From contig NZ_JAJUWS010000002.1 in NCBI RefSeq assembly GCF_021390475.1, forward strand, positions 1 to 64,000: 64,000 bases of DNA. Reading direction: 5' to 3'. The stretch is from Streptomyces sp. ST2-7A (GTDB lineage Bacteria; Actinomycetota; Actinomycetes; Streptomycetales; Streptomycetaceae). Under the pieces are notes generated by a model that was not told where the DNA came from, made no database searches, and was given only the letters and a program-made list of their open reading frames with translations. Made by a program: the position numbers and the translations under genes. This document shows positions 1 to 10,621 of this stretch, in pieces; position 1 is the first letter of the stretch, and every line of letters begins with the position of its first letter.

Positions 1-422
1 GGGTGGGTGGGCGGGTGGGTTGTTTCCCTCCCCGTACTTGAAAAGAACCGCAGGAAAACCGACCGGCGGAAAACCGCCCGCCGGTGAACCGACCACCGGC
101 CACCACGACACCGGGGCCGGGAAAGGGACGCCCGTACAGCCCTCCGGAGACACCCCGGCGGCCTCCGAAGGGCCGCTGCCGGGGTCGTGCAAAGCCGACG
201 CCACCGACCGCGTCGAGGCGAACGGGGCGGCAGGCCACCGGCCTTCGATCGCGAGGCGTACAGGCAACGCGACACCGTCGAGCGCCGCGCCACCGCATGG
301 AGCGGTGACACGGCACCCCCACCCGCTACGAGAGGACCGCGCCCATCCGTCCGGCGGAACCGCACGTCGCGGGCGTCCTTCCCCTGGTCCACCCGATGAT
401 CCGAACGAACCGGCCCGGCACC
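1..422. other. No gene recognised downstream of rox
   Basis: This 422-base stretch lies beyond the stop codon of rox. Open frames cross it on both strands, but their translations are rich in Arg, Pro and Gly with no recognisable motif, as expected for chance frames in very GC-rich DNA. The first 20 bases are G-rich. I see no convincing gene or terminator. Confidence 0.5.
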
Positions 423-2112
<1,690 letters not shown>

Positions 2113-2189
2113 GACAAAGGCACACGAACTTCTCGAATCCGCCATTTCCACGGATCCCGGCCTTGGCCGGTCATTCTGCGACACCACCC

Positions 2190-2208
2190 GGGCCTTGCCG
2201 CAAGCCCC
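2190..2208 (-). promoter_or_regulatory. Rifamycin-associated element (RAE)-like 19-bp dyad
   Basis: On the minus strand the sequence is GGGGCTTGCGGCAAGGCCC, an imperfect inverted repeat (GGG-N-CTTGC-N-GCAAG-N-CCC when read on the plus strand). This equals the 19-bp rifamycin-associated element that I recall being described upstream of rifamycin-inactivating genes in actinomycetes. It lies 256 bases upstream of the rox start codon, in the expected orientation class. The consensus is recalled from memory, not searched. Confidence 0.8.
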
Positions 2209-2231
2209 CGGGTGCGCTATATGTTGAGAGT

Positions 2232-2257
2232 GGCAAGGAGTCGACGACCTCCTTGCC
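2232..2257. other. Hairpin with 9-bp stem upstream of rox
   Basis: GGCAAGGAG pairs perfectly with CTCCTTGCC across an 8-nt loop, and a T-rich run (tttgccttttgtc) follows on the plus strand. It looks like an intrinsic terminator for plus-strand transcription, yet no plus-strand gene precedes it. It may instead insulate rox or act in its leader. Confidence 0.5.
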
Positions 2258-2664
2258 TTTGCCTTTTGTCGTCCGCTGTGGACGGACGGGCTCCTCCCGA
2301 GGCGGGTGTGCCGTACGGAGTGACGCGGGCTCGCCGGTGGGCCCCTCTTCGCGGCGTTCCGACCACCGGCTCTCGCACGTCGCCGGCCATCCATCGGTTC
2401 CCGTCGCGGCACGCCGGGCGGGAAGCGGGGGTCACGGGCGGGGCAGCGTGCGGCGATGGCCTCGGGGCCCGGCGGGCGATGAAGAAGCCGGTCCCGACGC
2501 CCTCGGCGAGGTGGCGGCGCCCACCCCTCGCGATCGGGCCGCGCGGGCCGTCCCGGTGGACCGCAGCCGAGCGGGCAGCCGCCCGGGGCGGCTCCCGGCG
2601 CCTCCGGCACCGTCGGACTTCCCCGGCCACGCCCCGGCGTACGTCGGCCGGGTCGGGCCACGTG

Positions 2665-2709
2665 AAAAGGGCCGGGCCCCGCACGGGTGATCCGTGCGGG
2701 GCCCGGCCC
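2665..2709 (-). terminator. Rho-independent terminator of the MMPL gene
   Basis: A perfect 18-bp stem (2669-2686 with 2692-2709) has a 5-nt loop and is followed on the minus strand by TTTT. It lies about 100 bases past the MMPL stop codon. Confidence 0.85.
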
Positions 2710-2807
2710 GGAGGTGCCGGCCCGGGACGCCCCGTCGGGGGTCTCGGCACGGCCCGCGCCGGCGGGGTGGCCCCCGGTGGGGCGCAGGGCCCGCCGGCGC
2801 CGCCGGT

Positions 2808-5087
2808 TCAGCCCACCGGCTCCGGCTGCCGTTCCGGCGCCGGCGGTCCGCCGGCGGCCGGCGGGAGGGCGCCGGCGGGGGAGTCGTTGTCCCGCAGGTG
2901 CTTCTCCAGGCGGGAACCCTCCACGTCGACGTTGGGCAGAATCCGCTCCAGCCACGCCGGCAGCCACCAGGCCCGCTCCCCCAGCAGCCCCATCACGGCG
3001 GGCACCAGGGTCATCCGGACGACGAAGGCGTCCAGCAGGATCGCCACCGCGAGGCCGAAGCCGATCATCTTCACCATCGACTCGCCGGCGGTGATGAAGC
3101 CGGAGAAGACGCTGATCATGATGATCGCGGCGGCGGTCACCACCCGGGCGTTGAGGTCGAAGCCGGAGACGACCGACCGCGTCGGGTCCTCCCCGTGGAC
3201 GTGCGCCTCCCGCATCCGGGTGACGAGGAAGACCTCGTAGTCCATGGCCAGGCCGAAGATCACGCCGATCAGGAAGATCGGCATCATGCTGACGATCGGT
3301 CCGGTCTCGGCGACCCCGAACAGGCTCGCGCCCCAGCCCCACTGGAAGACCGCGACCACCGCGCCCAGGGCGGCCAGCACCGACAGCAGGAAGCCCAGCG
3401 CCGCCTTCAGCGGAACCAGCAGCGAACGGAAGACCAGCATCAGCAGCACGAACGCCAGGCCGACCACGAGGGCCAGGTACGGGACGAGGGCGTCGTCCAG
3501 GACCTTGGTGAAGTCGCTCTCGGCGGCGGTCTGGCCGGTGACCAGCACCTGTGCCCCGGTCTCCTCGACCACCAACGGCGCGACCTCTCCGCGCAGTTCG
3601 GCGACCAGGGAGGTGGTCTCCTCCTCGGAGGGACCCGAGGTCGGGAAGGCGACCATCTGCGCGACGTCGCCGGCCTCGTTGAAGGCGGCGGGGGTCACCG
3701 CCACCACGCCTTCCAGCTCGGAGACGTGCTCGGCGGCACGCTCGGCGGCGGCCTCCGGGTCGTCGGCGTCCCGGGCGTCGAGGACCAGCAGCAGCGGGCC
3801 GTTGAAGCCGGGGCCGAAGCCCTCGGAGAGCATGTCGTACGCCTGACGCTGGGTGGTCTCCTCCGGCTGGGTGCCGTCGTCGCCCATGCCCAGTCGCATG
3901 TCCGTGACGGGCAGGGCCAGGATGCCCAGCAGCGCCACGCAGGCCGCCAGCACCGGCACCGGGCGACGCAGCACGCCGCGCGCCCAGCGGCTACCGAAGT
4001 TCTCCCGGTCGGAACGGGAGAAGGTGGCCGGGGCGACGGCCGGGACTCCGCCCCGGTCGGCGTTCGCCTTCCGCACCCGACGGCCGAAGATCCGCTTGCC
4101 GACGAAGCCGAGGGTGGCGGGCACCAGGGTCAGCGCCACCATCACCGCCACGGCGACGGTGGCGGCGGCGGCCAGGCCCATACGGGTGAGCATCGGGATG
4201 TTGACCACGGCCAGGCCGGCGAGGGCGATGATCACGGTCAGACCGGCGAAGACGACCGCCGAGCCGGCGGTGCCGACGGCCCGGCCGACGGCCTCCTCGG
4301 GCTCCAGGCCGTTGGTCAGCTCGGAGCGGTAGCGGGAGGCGATGAACAGCGCGTAGTCGATGCCGACCGCCAGGCCGATCATCATGGCGAGGATGCCGGT
4401 GGTCTCGGTGAGCCCCAGCGTGACGCTGAGGGCGGCGATCCCGGACATGCCGATGCCGACGCCGATCAGGGCGGTCAGCAGCGGCAGGCCCGCCGCGATC
4501 ATGGAGCCGAAGGTGATCAGCAGGACGATCGCCGCGACGGCGATGCCGATGATCTCGCCGTGTCCGAAGTCGGCCTCGCCGTAGGTGACCTCGCCGCTCG
4601 CCTCGACCACGAGGCCGGCGTCACGGCCGGCGTCCAGGGCGGCGAACAGTTGGTCGCGCATCTCCGGGGTGACGTCCGCCCAGGTGACGTTGTAGTCGAC
4701 GGTGGCGTAGGCGACCGTCTCCTCCTCGTTGACGGCGTTGCTCTCGAAGGGGTCGGCTATGCCGACGACGCGGTCCGCGCCGTCGAGCATCCCCAGCACC
4801 TCGTCGATCGCGGCCCGGTTGGCGGGGTCGGTGAGGGTCTCGCCCTCCGGGGCGCCGAAGACCACCCGGGTGGCGACGGCCTCGGCGTCCTCGCCGGGGA
4901 ACGCCTCGTCCAGGAGTTCGAAGGCCTGCTGGGTCTCGGTGCCGGGAAGGGCGAACTCCTCCTCCACTTCCCCGGTGACGCCGGCGGCGGCTCCGCCGAT
5001 GGCCAGCAGCAGCGCCAGCCAGATGACGACGACCCGGCCGCGACGCCGGAAGGCGGCGCGGCCCAGTCGGTACAGGAATGTGGCCAC
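2808..5087 (-). CDS. MMPL family RND-type exporter
   Basis: This 759-residue integral membrane protein of the MMPL/RND superfamily probably exports lipids or drugs using the proton gradient. There is a transmembrane segment at about residues 18-38, then an extracytoplasmic porter domain. A block of five or six membrane helices (about 195-370) follows, including the motif GLAVGIDYALFIASRYR typical of MMPL proteins. A central cytoplasmic loop, a second porter domain and a second helix block with GLAMDYEVFLVTRMREA complete the duplicated layout. The C-terminal 40 residues are Pro/Gly-rich. The ATG at 5087 directly precedes the first hydrophobic helix. No regulator gene is adjacent. The substrate cannot be told from sequence. 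Its position beside rox makes drug efflux a possibility only. Confidence 0.88.
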   Translation of the reverse strand: MATFLYRLGRAAFRRRGRVVVIWLALLLAIGGAAAGVTGEVEEEFALPGTETQQAFELLDEAFPGEDAEAVATRVVFGAPEGETLTDPANRAAIDEVLGMLDGADRVVGIADPFESNAVNEEETVAYATVDYNVTWADVTPEMRDQLFAALDAGRDAGLVVEASGEVTYGEADFGHGEIIGIAVAAIVLLITFGSMIAAGLPLLTALIGVGIGMSGIAALSVTLGLTETTGILAMMIGLAVGIDYALFIASRYRSELTNGLEPEEAVGRAVGTAGSAVVFAGLTVIIALAGLAVVNIPMLTRMGLAAAATVAVAVMVALTLVPATLGFVGKRIFGRRVRKANADRGGVPAVAPATFSRSDRENFGSRWARGVLRRPVPVLAACVALLGILALPVTDMRLGMGDDGTQPEETTQRQAYDMLSEGFGPGFNGPLLLVLDARDADDPEAAAERAAEHVSELEGVVAVTPAAFNEAGDVAQMVAFPTSGPSEEETTSLVAELRGEVAPLVVEETGAQVLVTGQTAAESDFTKVLDDALVPYLALVVGLAFVLLMLVFRSLLVPLKAALGFLLSVLAALGAVVAVFQWGWGASLFGVAETGPIVSMMPIFLIGVIFGLAMDYEVFLVTRMREAHVHGEDPTRSVVSGFDLNARVVTAAAIIMISVFSGFITAGESMVKMIGFGLAVAILLDAFVVRMTLVPAVMGLLGERAWWLPAWLERILPNVDVEGSRLEKHLRDNDSPAGALPPAAGGPPAPERQPEPVG

Positions 5088-5708
5088 GGGGTGTTCTCCT
5101 CCGCTCGCCCCGGAGGGCGGTGGATGGTCGGGGGTGGGTCGGATGGACAGGGGCGTGTGCGCCGGGTGCGGGGAGGCGGGGCGCGCGTGCCGGGAGAAGC
5201 GGGGGCGGAAATGCGGACAAAGATCACGAAAGAACGGGTCGGGGACTCACGCGTTCGACCCATCCGTCGGGCGTCGACGGCGCGAAGCGGCGCGCCGTCG
5301 CCCGGGGCGGGACGCGGGGTGGTGCGGGGACATGTCGGGGCACGGCGGGACCCCTCGGGAACGGGGAAGCCGGAAAAGCGCCGGGGAGTGGCACTTCACG
5401 GGCTCGGACACCACCGACACCCGGGGGTGCCGTCCGGCGGGGAGGAGCCGGGGATCCGAACGCCCGCGCCGATTCCGAGGAGGGAACAGCCGGGACGGGG
5501 AGCGAGAACGACGCGCGGGATCCGTGGGGAGACGGGTCCGTTGCCCTGCACCCGCACAGACGCCGACTTCCCCGGAAGGGATGACACCCCATCCGGAATG
5601 TGCTCCGGATCACATGAAATACCTGTGACGTTCACCCCGCCCGCGCCCCACCGGCGCCGTTTCCCCGAACGGGTTGCCCACCGGCCCATAGCGTCGAAGC
5701 ATGGAGGG
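5088..5708. promoter_or_regulatory. Divergent intergenic region MMPL / tricorn protease
   Basis: This 621-base region must hold promoters for both divergent genes. I see no gene in it. A Crp-like dyad lies at 5599-5614 and a second palindrome, GTGACGTTCAC, at 5625-5635. A possible -10 (TAGCGT, 5689-5694) sits just before the tricorn start, which would give a very short or absent leader. Confidence 0.45.
5599..5614. promoter_or_regulatory. Crp-like binding site
   Basis: TGTGCTCCGGATCACA fits the Crp/FNR pattern TGTG-N8-CACA, with one mismatch to TGTGA-N6-TCACA. It is centred about 100 bases upstream of the tricorn start. Actinomycete Crp uses a GTG-N8-CAC type site. Whether it is bound is inference. 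Confidence 0.45.
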
Positions 5709-8700
5709 GTGATCGACGAACGGACCGGACCACCCGCCGACGGGGGCGGCGGCTACCCCCGCTTCCCCCACCTCCACGGGGAGCTGACCTGCTTCACCGC
5801 CGAGGACGACCTGTGGGTCGCGTCCCTCCCCGACCCGGGCCCCGCCGCCGCCGGGGACGGCGACGGAACGCTCACCACCGGCCGGGCCTGGCGGCTGACC
5901 GTGGACCGCGTCCGCCCCGGCACCCCTCGCTTCTCCCCCGACGGCCGGCACATCGCCTTCACCAACGGCCTCACCTACGACCCCGAGGTGTACGTCGCCG
6001 ACGTGGACGGCGGGCCGGCGCGTCGGCTCACCCACTGGGCCGCTCCGGACACCGCCGTCCAGGGCTGGGACGGCGATCGGGTGCTGGCCACCGGGTCCCA
6101 CGGACAGCCCTTCTCCTGGTTCACCCGGGCCCACCGGGTGCCGATGACCGGCGGCCCCGGCGAGGAACTGCCGTGGGGGCCGGTGAACGGCATCGCCGTG
6201 GGCCCCACCCCGGCGGGCGCCCCGGCCCCCGCCCCGCACCCGGTGCCCGGCGCGGGCCTCGAGGCGGGGCGCAGCACCCTGCTGCTCACCGGGAAGGCCC
6301 CGCACGAGCCCGCCGCCTGGAAGCGGTACCGGGGCGGCGGCACCGGACGGCTCTGGCTGGACGGCCGCCGACTGCTGCCGATACCCGACGGGAGCGGCCA
6401 CCTGGACTGTCCGATGCTGGTCGGCGACCGTATCGCCTTCCTCTCCGACCACGAGGGGGTGGGCAACCTGTACTCCTGCCGCCCCGACGGCTCGGAGCTG
6501 TGGCGGCACACCGACCACGACGCCTTCTACGCCCGGCACGCCGCCACCGACGGCCGGCGGGTGATCTACCACTGCGGCGGGGAGCTGTGGCTGGTCCCGG
6601 AGCTGACCCCGGGAAGTCGCCCGCTGCGGCTGCGGTTGCGCCTCGGGGGACCGCGCGCCGGCCGCCGTGCGCACCAGGTGCGCACGGCGGGCGCGATCGA
6701 CGCCCTCGCCGTGGACACCACCGGGCGGGCCTCGGCGGTGTGCGTGCGCGGTTCGCTGCACTGGCTGACCCACCGGGACGGTCCGGCCCGGGTCATCTCG
6801 GCGACGCCGGGCGCACGGGTGCGGCTGCCGGTCATGCTCGGCGACACCGGCCGGATAGCCCGGGTGACGGACGCGGCCGGCGAGGACGCGCTGGAGGTCT
6901 CCACGCTGCCCCGGGCCGGTGGCGAACGGCCCCCGATCCGTCTGGCGACGGGCCGGCTGGGCCGGGTCCACGAACTGGTCGCCGCCCCGGACGGCCGCAC
7001 GGTCGCCGTGGCCTCCCACGACGGGCGACTGTTGCTGGTGACGATCCCCGACGAGCCGGAGCCGGAGCCGCTTCCGGCGCCCGCGCCGGGGCCCGCGCCG
7101 GGGCCCGCGCCCGCGCCCGCGCCGGGGCCCGGGCCCGCGCCGGGGCCCGTGCCCGACGCCGACGTGCCCGACGCCCCGGGGTCGGCCGACGGCGGCCCGG
7201 AACCCGAACCGGTCGACACCGCCGAACGGACCCCGGGCACCGGCACCCCCGGGGCGCCCGGCGCCACCGGGCCGGACACGGTCGGAACGGGTACCGGCGG
7301 AACCGGACCGGAACCCGACACCGCCGAACGGACCCCGGACACCGGCACCCCCGGGGCCACCAACCCCGGGGGAGGCATCGGCTCCACCGGGACGGCGGCT
7401 CCCGGCATCGGCTCCACGGGCGAGCGAGCGGGCGTCGTGACAGCCGGCGGGGACGCCGGGGGCGACACCGCCGAAACCGACGGGGGGACCACGTCCGTCG
7501 GGGGCACCGAGGCGGGCCGGGGGTCGGCCACGGCACACCCCGGTGGGGTGGACGGCACCCGGGAGACGACGGAAAACCCCGGTGGGGACGCCGGCGACGC
7601 CGGGGAAAGCGGGAGCGCCGACCCCACCGGCGACGCCGGGAACACCGGGAGCCCCGGCGACGCCGATCCCGCCGACGCTCAGGAACCCGAGGTCCTGGAG
7701 TTGATCCGCTCGATCAACGGCCCCGTCCGCGACCTCGCCTTCTCCCCCGACTCGCGCCGGCTGGCCTGGGCCCACCCCGGCGTGGGCCGCTCCCTGAGTC
7801 AGATCAAGATCGCCCGCCTCTCCGCCGACGACCGGACGATCCTGGACGTCACCGACGGCCGGTTCGAGGACGAGGAGCCGGTCTTCACCCGGGACGGCCG
7901 CTACCTGGCCTTCCTCTCCTGGCGCGGCTTCGACCCGGTCTACGACGTGCACACCGGCGACCTCTCCTTCCCGCTGGGGTGTCGCCCCTATCTGGTGCCG
8001 TTGTCCTCGGCCACGCCCTCACCGTTCGCCCTGACCGCCGAGGGGCGGCCGGCGGCCGGTGGCCTGGACCCCGCCGACGCCGAGGTCGGCGGGGAGGAGG
8101 GCGCGGTGTCGGTGGAGGCGGAGGGGCTGGCCTCGCGGGTGACGCCGTTCCCGGTGGCGGCCTCCAAGTACTCCTCGCTGCGACCCGTCAGCGGCGGCGG
8201 GTTGGTCTGGTTGCGGTGGCCGATCTCCGGCGCGCTGGGCGAGACCTTCGCCGACCCCAACCACACCTCGGGGAAGCCGACCCTCGTGCACTTCGACCCT
8301 GCCCGGGGCCGCAGCACCGACCTGACCACGGAGGTGGACTGGTTCGAGGTCAGCGGCGACGGCACCCGCCTGGTGGTGTGCGAGGACGAGGAACTGCGGG
8401 CGGTGCCCGCGACCGAGACCGCCGACTCGGACTCCACCGTCTGGCTGGACCTGCGGCGGATCGTGCAGTGGACCGATCCGCCGGCCGAGTGGCGGCAGGC
8501 GTTCGACGAGGCCGGGCGGCTGGTCCGGGACCTGTTCTGGGAACCGGGTATGTGCGGGATCGACTGGCCCGCCGAGCTGGACCGGTACCGGCCGCTGCTG
8601 GACCGGGTCACCACCCCGGACGAGTTCGCCGACGTGCTGCGGGAGACGCTGGGCGAGCTGGGCACCTCGCACGCGTACGTGACCGCCTCGCGTCCCAACG

Positions 8701-9758
8701 AGGGGCCGGTCCACTACCGGCGGCCCCAGGGCCTGCTCGGCGCCGACCTGGAGGCGGACGACGCCGGCGGGTGGCGGGTGACCCGCATTATGCCGGGTGA
8801 CTCCTCGGACTCGCGGGCGCGTTCCCCGCTGGCGGGGACCGGCGTGCGGGAGGGGTCGGTGTTGGCCCGGGTGAACGGGCGGCCGGTGGATCCGGTGACC
8901 GGCCCGTGGCCCCTACTGGCGGGCACCGGCGGGACGACGGTCGAGCTGTCCTTCCTCGACCCGGGCGACGGCGACGGCACGGGCAGCGGCTCCGGCACCC
9001 GGCCGGGCCGGTACCGGCGGGTGGCGGTGATGCCCCTGCTGGACGACCGTCCGCTGCGGTACCAGGACTGGGTGGCGCGTCGCCGGCGGGCGGTCCACGA
9101 ACTGAGCGGGGGACGCTGCGGCTACGTGCACATCCCCGACATGGGCGGTTCGGGGTGGGCGCAGTTCACCCGGGACCTGCGGATGGAGTTCTCCCGACGG
9201 GCACTGGTGGTGGACGTGCGGGGCAACGCCGGCGGGCACATCAGCGAACTGGTGGTGGAGAAGCTCACCCGAACGGTCCTGGGCTGGGACCTGCCCCGCG
9301 ACGCCCAGCCCGTGAGCTATCCCTCGGACGCCCCACGCGGCCCGATGGTGGCCCTCGCCAACGAGGCGACCTCCTCGGACGGTGACATGATCACCGCCGC
9401 CTTCCGGCTGCTGAAGCTGGGGCCGGTGGTGGGCACACGGACCTGGGGCGGGGTGGTGGGCATGGCCGGCCGGCACCGCCTGGGGGACGGCACGGTGATC
9501 ACCGTGCCGAGGAACGCAGCCTGGTTCGACGCCCTGGGGTGGGACGTGGAGAACCGGGGGGTGGAGCCGGATCTGGAGGCGGAGCGCACGCCGCTGGAGT
9601 GGGCCGACGAGCGGCCGGCGGTGCTGGAGACGGCGGTGAGGCTGGCACTGAACCTGCTGGAGCGGCGGCCCGCGCACTCCCCGCCGGGGTACGAGCGGAT
9701 CCCGGATCGGCGGCGCCCTTCGTTGCCCCCACGCGGTGGTGGGGCCCCACCGGGGTGA
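5709..9758 (+). CDS. Tricorn protease homologue with low-complexity insert
   Basis: This is a cytosolic serine protease of about 1349 residues, related to the Thermoplasma tricorn core (about 1070 residues), which trims peptides released by the proteasome. The N-terminal half holds WD40/TolB-like propeller repeats (for example RFSPDGRHIAF and DLAFSPDSRRLAWAHP). A PDZ-like region (about 1010-1090) precedes the catalytic C2 domain. Expected active-site residues are visible: Ser987-His988 in GTSHAY, Ser1223 in SSDGD, and Glu1281 in WDVENRGVEPD. About 200 residues of Pro/Ala/Gly/Thr/Asp-rich sequence (about 454-659) interrupt the propeller region. The start is the GTG at 5709, which keeps YPRFPHLHGELTCF near the N-terminus. 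It lacks a well-spaced ribosome site, so it may be leaderless. Confidence 0.88.
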   Translation: MIDERTGPPADGGGGYPRFPHLHGELTCFTAEDDLWVASLPDPGPAAAGDGDGTLTTGRAWRLTVDRVRPGTPRFSPDGRHIAFTNGLTYDPEVYVADVDGGPARRLTHWAAPDTAVQGWDGDRVLATGSHGQPFSWFTRAHRVPMTGGPGEELPWGPVNGIAVGPTPAGAPAPAPHPVPGAGLEAGRSTLLLTGKAPHEPAAWKRYRGGGTGRLWLDGRRLLPIPDGSGHLDCPMLVGDRIAFLSDHEGVGNLYSCRPDGSELWRHTDHDAFYARHAATDGRRVIYHCGGELWLVPELTPGSRPLRLRLRLGGPRAGRRAHQVRTAGAIDALAVDTTGRASAVCVRGSLHWLTHRDGPARVISATPGARVRLPVMLGDTGRIARVTDAAGEDALEVSTLPRAGGERPPIRLATGRLGRVHELVAAPDGRTVAVASHDGRLLLVTIPDEPEPEPLPAPAPGPAPGPAPAPAPGPGPAPGPVPDADVPDAPGSADGGPEPEPVDTAERTPGTGTPGAPGATGPDTVGTGTGGTGPEPDTAERTPDTGTPGATNPGGGIGSTGTAAPGIGSTGERAGVVTAGGDAGGDTAETDGGTTSVGGTEAGRGSATAHPGGVDGTRETTENPGGDAGDAGESGSADPTGDAGNTGSPGDADPADAQEPEVLELIRSINGPVRDLAFSPDSRRLAWAHPGVGRSLSQIKIARLSADDRTILDVTDGRFEDEEPVFTRDGRYLAFLSWRGFDPVYDVHTGDLSFPLGCRPYLVPLSSATPSPFALTAEGRPAAGGLDPADAEVGGEEGAVSVEAEGLASRVTPFPVAASKYSSLRPVSGGGLVWLRWPISGALGETFADPNHTSGKPTLVHFDPARGRSTDLTTEVDWFEVSGDGTRLVVCEDEELRAVPATETADSDSTVWLDLRRIVQWTDPPAEWRQAFDEAGRLVRDLFWEPGMCGIDWPAELDRYRPLLDRVTTPDEFADVLRETLGELGTSHAYVTASRPNEGPVHYRRPQGLLGADLEADDAGGWRVTRIMPGDSSDSRARSPLAGTGVREGSVLARVNGRPVDPVTGPWPLLAGTGGTTVELSFLDPGDGDGTGSGSGTRPGRYRRVAVMPLLDDRPLRYQDWVARRRRAVHELSGGRCGYVHIPDMGGSGWAQFTRDLRMEFSRRALVVDVRGNAGGHISELVVEKLTRTVLGWDLPRDAQPVSYPSDAPRGPMVALANEATSSDGDMITAAFRLLKLGPVVGTRTWGGVVGMAGRHRLGDGTVITVPRNAAWFDALGWDVENRGVEPDLEAERTPLEWADERPAVLETAVRLALNLLERRPAHSPPGYERIPDRRRPSLPPRGGGAPPG
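7068..7685 (+). repeat. In-frame low-complexity insert in the tricorn gene
   Basis: The DNA contains runs of the hexamer-like unit gcgccggggccc (coding for PAPGPAP) followed by degenerate repeats. Examples are TAERTPGTGTPGA and TAERTPDTGTPGA, with copies about 130 bases apart, then Gly/Asp/Thr-rich sequence. The frame stays open through the whole insert, which suggests it is translated. Confidence 0.75.
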
Positions 9759-9885
9759 GGTGCCGGGCGGGGTGAGGTGCCCGGGGCGGGAAGCGCACCG
9801 AGAGGGCGATCCGATATGCGAGAAATATCAAGCGGTGACACGCTGGTGCGATCCACCCCTTTCATCCCGTTTCGAAGGAGCGACC

Positions 9886-10146
9886 ATGGGGATGTCCGAC
9901 CGATTCGGCCAGTTCAAGGACAAAGCGCAGGAGGCGGCCCAGCGGGCCAAGGGGCACCTCGACGAGAGCCGCGAGAAGAAGTCCGACCGCTCCCGCGAGA
10001 CGGACACCGGCAAAGACTCCGGCGCGGGTGGCCGGACGGGTAAGCGGGGCATGCGCGGGCGCGCCGCCGACAAGGGCGGGCAGGGCAAGGCCCGGGAGCA
10101 GGCGCAGCGGGACGAGATGCGCGAACGCGGCGAACGCGGCGACTGA
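9886..10146 (+). CDS. Small hydrophilic conserved-type protein
   Basis: This 86-residue, highly charged protein starts MGMSDRFGQFKDKAQEAAQ and continues as an Arg/Lys/Glu/Gly-rich tail, with no membrane segment. A strong ribosome site AAGGAG (9875-9880) sits 5 bases before the ATG, which decides this start. Its N-terminal amphipathic helix resembles the small protein at 19270-19533 (both have D-R-F/A-K-E/D-K-A-Q-type spacing), so they may be distant relatives. Such proteins are common in Streptomyces, and a stress or desiccation role (CsbD-like) is only a guess. A 13-bp-stem hairpin follows the stop codon. Confidence 0.7.
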   Translation: MGMSDRFGQFKDKAQEAAQRAKGHLDESREKKSDRSRETDTGKDSGAGGRTGKRGMRGRAADKGGQGKAREQAQRDEMRERGERGD

Positions 10147-10171
10147 CCCGCCCACCCGTCCCGACCACGAC

Positions 10172-10200
10172 CGCCCCGCGCCCGCCCCGGGCGCGGGGCG
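10172..10200 (+). terminator. Hairpin after the small hydrophilic gene
   Basis: A 13-bp GC stem (10172-10184 with 10188-10200) has a 3-nt loop and lies 26 bases past the stop codon. There is no T run, as is usual for Streptomyces terminator-like hairpins. Confidence 0.6.
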
Positions 10201-10621
10201 GACCGTCCGGTACCGGGCCTGACCGTGCCGTGCCGTGCCGTGCCGAGTGGCACCGTAGCCCGCGCCGGCCGGGCCCGCACCGCCCCGGTACCGCGAAGCC
10301 GGGGCCGGGGTGGCACCGGGTCCCGCGCCGGCACGAAGACCGCACCGACCGGGGCCGGAGTGGGACCGAATCCGCACCGTCCGCGCCGGGCAGCCCCGAG
10401 CCCGCATCGGCCGGGTCCCGGGCCGGCACGAAGACCGCACCGGCCGGGGCCGGAGTGGGACCGAATCCGCACCGTCCGCGCCGGGCAGCCCCGAGCCCGC
10501 ATCGGCCGGGGCCCGGGTGGGACCGAATCCGCACCGGCCACACCGGGAGCGGGTCCGCGCCGGGCGGCGCCCGGTGGGGCCGAGCCCGCGCCGGCCGGGG
10601 CCGGGTCGGAGCGGCCCCCGG
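10201..10621. repeat. 95-bp tandem repeat in a non-coding stretch
   Basis: A unit of 95 bases beginning GGGTCCCG starts at 10318 and again at 10413, with only a few differences. A shortened third copy starts near 10508 and fades out by about 10545. A short run of cgtgccgtgccgtgccgtgc (5-bp unit) precedes it near 10223-10243. It lies between the small gene and the 3' end of the SDR gene. No real coding frame is apparent. Confidence 0.75.

Noticed and set aside
5610..7952. Long open frame on the minus strand opposite the tricorn gene
   Set aside because: Its translation is rich in Gly, Arg, Val and Pro with no motif, while the plus strand shows tricorn motifs through the whole length.
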